Position numbers and translations under genes: made by a program
Shown here: positions 62,570-64,000 of the stretch, piece by piece
Layout of the letters: every line of letters begins with the position of its first letter
Position numbering within the stretch: the first letter of the stretch is position 1
Source: a virus
Virus record (IMG/VR): IMGVR_UViG_3300034060_001466
Span: 206,137 to 270,136 of that record
Strand: one strand, 5' to 3'
DNA length: 64,000 nucleotides
The notes under the pieces: generated by a model
What the model was told of the DNA's origin: nothing
The model's database searches: none
The model's input: only the letters and a program-made list of their open reading frames with translations

Positions 62570-62815
62570 TTTTTGTTTAACAAGTTTTTTATATCGCCAA
62601 CGAAAGTAGAAAGAGCAGCCAAAGAATAGTGCCGCTATGCAGTACAAAACGAAGTTGGCTCTCCATAAACTGCCAGTTACCTGCATTAGCCAATACTGTA
62701 CGATATCGAAACCGAACGGATTGAAGAACAGTGCGATCATCATGCACCATGTTGCCAGGTTGGCCATTAAGGTTTGTCTCCAAGTTTTGACTCTCACTGT
62801 CCATAGGGTTATCAT
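62558..62815 (-). CDS. Membrane protein, possibly frameshifted with an upstream frame
   Basis: The 85-residue frame has two hydrophobic segments (MIALFFNPFGFDIVQYWLMQ and VLYCIAALFFGCSFYF) and resembles small phage membrane proteins. A second frame (62589-62864) begins at a TTG right after a late promoter and would give MKFTFNFLESITDSLK before diverging. A frameshift joining the two N- and C-terminal parts is possible. I favour the membrane frame as the main product. Confidence 0.65.
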   Translation of the reverse strand: MITLWTVRVKTWRQTLMANLATWCMMIALFFNPFGFDIVQYWLMQVTGSLWRANFVLYCIAALFFGCSFYFRWRYKKLVKQKRTL

Positions 62816-62867
62816 TTTTCAAAGAGTCAGTGATTGACTCTAGGAAATTAAAAGTAAATTTCAAGAT

Positions 62868-62875
62868 TATTTATT
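62868..62875 (-). promoter_or_regulatory. Late promoter AATAAATA
   Basis: It lies 52 nt before the ATG at 62815 and 3 nt before an in-frame TTG of the alternative frame. Confidence 0.6.
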
Positions 62876-63134
62876 ACCACTTAGGTTGCTCGCCTATTTG
62901 ATCTAGCGCGCAGTGAAATCCTACCAGTCGAGTCTTTGCTTCAAGAAAACAGCCGCATATTCCACATTGGGATAGGGTCTCTCCAAAATGAGGACACTGT
63001 TTGCAAATGGACATTCGGTGATTCTTTAGATCTTCACTAACAAACACTTTATCGATGATTCGGCTAAGTACCGTAGGTTTTGGAGTTGCTGGCGTTGAAC
63101 CGCATCCGCAGTCTTCAGTAGTTTGATCAGTCAT
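62874..63134 (-). CDS. DUF6171-like zinc-ribbon protein
   Basis: The 86-residue protein contains DCGCGS near the start and a C-terminal ICKQCPHFGETLSQCGICGC followed by Cys, enough Cys for a zinc ribbon. The pattern CxxCPHF, then QCGxCGCF, matches small zinc proteins of T4-like phages. It starts next to the UvdE gene. The function is unknown. Confidence 0.72.
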   Translation of the reverse strand: MTDQTTEDCGCGSTPATPKPTVLSRIIDKVFVSEDLKNHRMSICKQCPHFGETLSQCGICGCFLEAKTRLVGFHCALDQIGEQPKW

Positions 63135-64000
63135 TTAGTCTGCTATTTTTTCAAAGTATCTTTTATCATCGAACTCCAAGTAGTTTTCAAGAAGACTCAC
63201 AGAAGAGTCACGATACTTAAGTACGGCTAGGTCTTTTGCCTTGGCCTCTATCTCAATATCGAAACTGCGATTATAAGTATTTATCTGTTCGTAAACGTAA
63301 TCAGCATGGGATCTGGCAATAACTGACGGATCTTCAAATGTTTTTTTACTACTAGAGTAATGAGTGAGCGGAGTCACGCGTCCCCAGGTAGTGGCAGCTA
63401 GGGCGAGTGCAGCTTCCTCAGTAAGATCGCTGGTGTTAAAACGGTGATGATGGAAATCAAATGTAATTGGCGTGCCAATATTCGTATAGACTAATTGAAA
63501 AAGATCGAGTACCGAGTACTGTGTAGCCTTATCGTCGTTTTCGACAACAAGCCTGGCCTTAGTATTTTCGTGGAGACGTTGAAAATTCTGACAGAATCGT
63601 TGAGCAGCGGACTCCTTATCGCCATAGGTCCCACCGACATGAATGTTAATTGGATAATTATGGTCAATTGGCAAGCCCATTAAGGTCATAATTTGCGCAT
63701 GCTGGTCCAGATCCTTGACTGTTTTTGTGACAACCGCTGGATTGGGAGATGGCAGAACATCGAACTGGCCTGGATGCATTGAGATTCGCATGCCGTTTGC
63801 AATTACAAACTTGCCGATTGCCTGCATGTCTGGCAAGATTTCCATAAAGTTTGGAAGCTGAGTAATTTCGTACTCTGACATCCATGGAAAAATATCGCTT
63901 GACATTCGATATACGTAAATGCCATTAGCTAAATTCCATTGTAGAATTTTTAGAACATCTTTTATATTTTGATGCGCAAGCTCAGCACAATATGAAACGC
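63135..64000 (-). CDS. uvdE: UV damage endonuclease UvdE (N-terminus beyond window)
   Basis: The frame is open to the right edge of the window, so the start lies outside it. Visible UvdE motifs are VYRMSSDIFPWMSEYEI, GMRISMHPGQFDVLPSPN, INIHVGGTYGDKESA, VVENDDKATQYSVLDL and FDFHHHRFNTSDL. These carry the metal-binding His, Glu and Asp of the TIM barrel. The enzyme nicks DNA next to UV photoproducts. The phage may use it to repair its own DNA. Confidence 0.93.
   Translation of the reverse strand, partial: VSYCAELAHQNIKDVLKILQWNLANGIYVYRMSSDIFPWMSEYEITQLPNFMEILPDMQAIGKFVIANGMRISMHPGQFDVLPSPNPAVVTKTVKDLDQHAQIMTLMGLPIDHNYPINIHVGGTYGDKESAAQRFCQNFQRLHENTKARLVVENDDKATQYSVLDLFQLVYTNIGTPITFDFHHHRFNTSDLTEEAALALAATTWGRVTPLTHYSSSKKTFEDPSVIARSHADYVYEQINTYNRSFDIEIEAKAKDLAVLKYRDSSVSLLENYLEFDDKRYFEKIAD

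Overview
This window looks like part of the genome of a large tailed phage of the T4-like (myovirus) type that infects a member of the Bacteroidetes. The phage evidence is a two-gene T4-type topoisomerase II (gp39-like and gp52-like), a phage-type thymidylate synthase, a T4-spaced GH24 lysozyme, a tail-collar protein, three sigma factors, T4-like late promoters (TATAAATA, GATAAATA or AATAAATA) and T4-like capsid-targeting peptides. The host evidence is a set of promoters with a TATATTTG box, which fits the Bacteroidetes TAnnTTTG -7 element, A-rich leaders without Shine-Dalgarno sites, and a Bacteroidetes-style RpoD-like sigma factor. The genome itself is not identified, and both ends of the window cut through genes.

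Layout. 0-23 kb is mostly minus strand and densely packed: an outer-membrane barrel fragment, a thioesterase, a 2H phosphoesterase, topoisomerase II, a SulP transporter, two glycosyltransferases, a metallophosphoesterase, then a run of proteins with capsid-targeting-like N-termini, SmpB, lysozyme, an ECF-like sigma factor, RNase HI, tail collar and small membrane proteins. 23.2-39.7 kb is a different landscape: tRNA-like RNAs, GC-rich CTAG-rich intergenic DNA, a resolvase-like protein lacking the usual catalytic serine, a RecA-like ATPase, two RpoD-like sigma factors, and many small single genes each behind its own promoter cassette. This section also holds ten same-strand copies of ACTAGGGAGT and a duplicated 50-bp element. 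39.9-56 kb carries late-promoter genes on both strands: OmpA-like virion candidates, secreted CAP proteins, a patatin-nuclease-DUF2589 cassette, peptidoglycan hydrolases, a histone-deacetylase-like enzyme and a PD-(D/E)XK nuclease. 56-64 kb holds thymidylate synthase, a 2OG-Fe(II) oxygenase, an Fpg/Nei glycosylase, a fibre-like protein and a UvdE endonuclease, so it is a nucleotide and DNA-repair block.

How it may work together. The strongest signal is a family of about twenty otherwise unrelated proteins that begin with a short peptide of the form MKHhKhFExWhNE. It resembles the T4 capsid-targeting sequence, which ends in a prohead-protease h-x-E site. Several members sit directly behind late promoters. 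I infer that this phage packages a large set of enzymes and internal proteins, including lysozyme, an M15+GH19 hydrolase, a metallopeptidase, a nucleotidyltransferase and possibly a 2H phosphoesterase, for processing in the head and delivery into the host. Three sigma factors and three recognisable promoter classes suggest a phage-run transcription programme. Many late and other promoters end only about 5 nt before the ATG, so leaderless mRNAs are likely. A phage SmpB next to several tRNA-like RNAs without a recognisable anticodon arm suggests interference with ribosome rescue; this is speculative.
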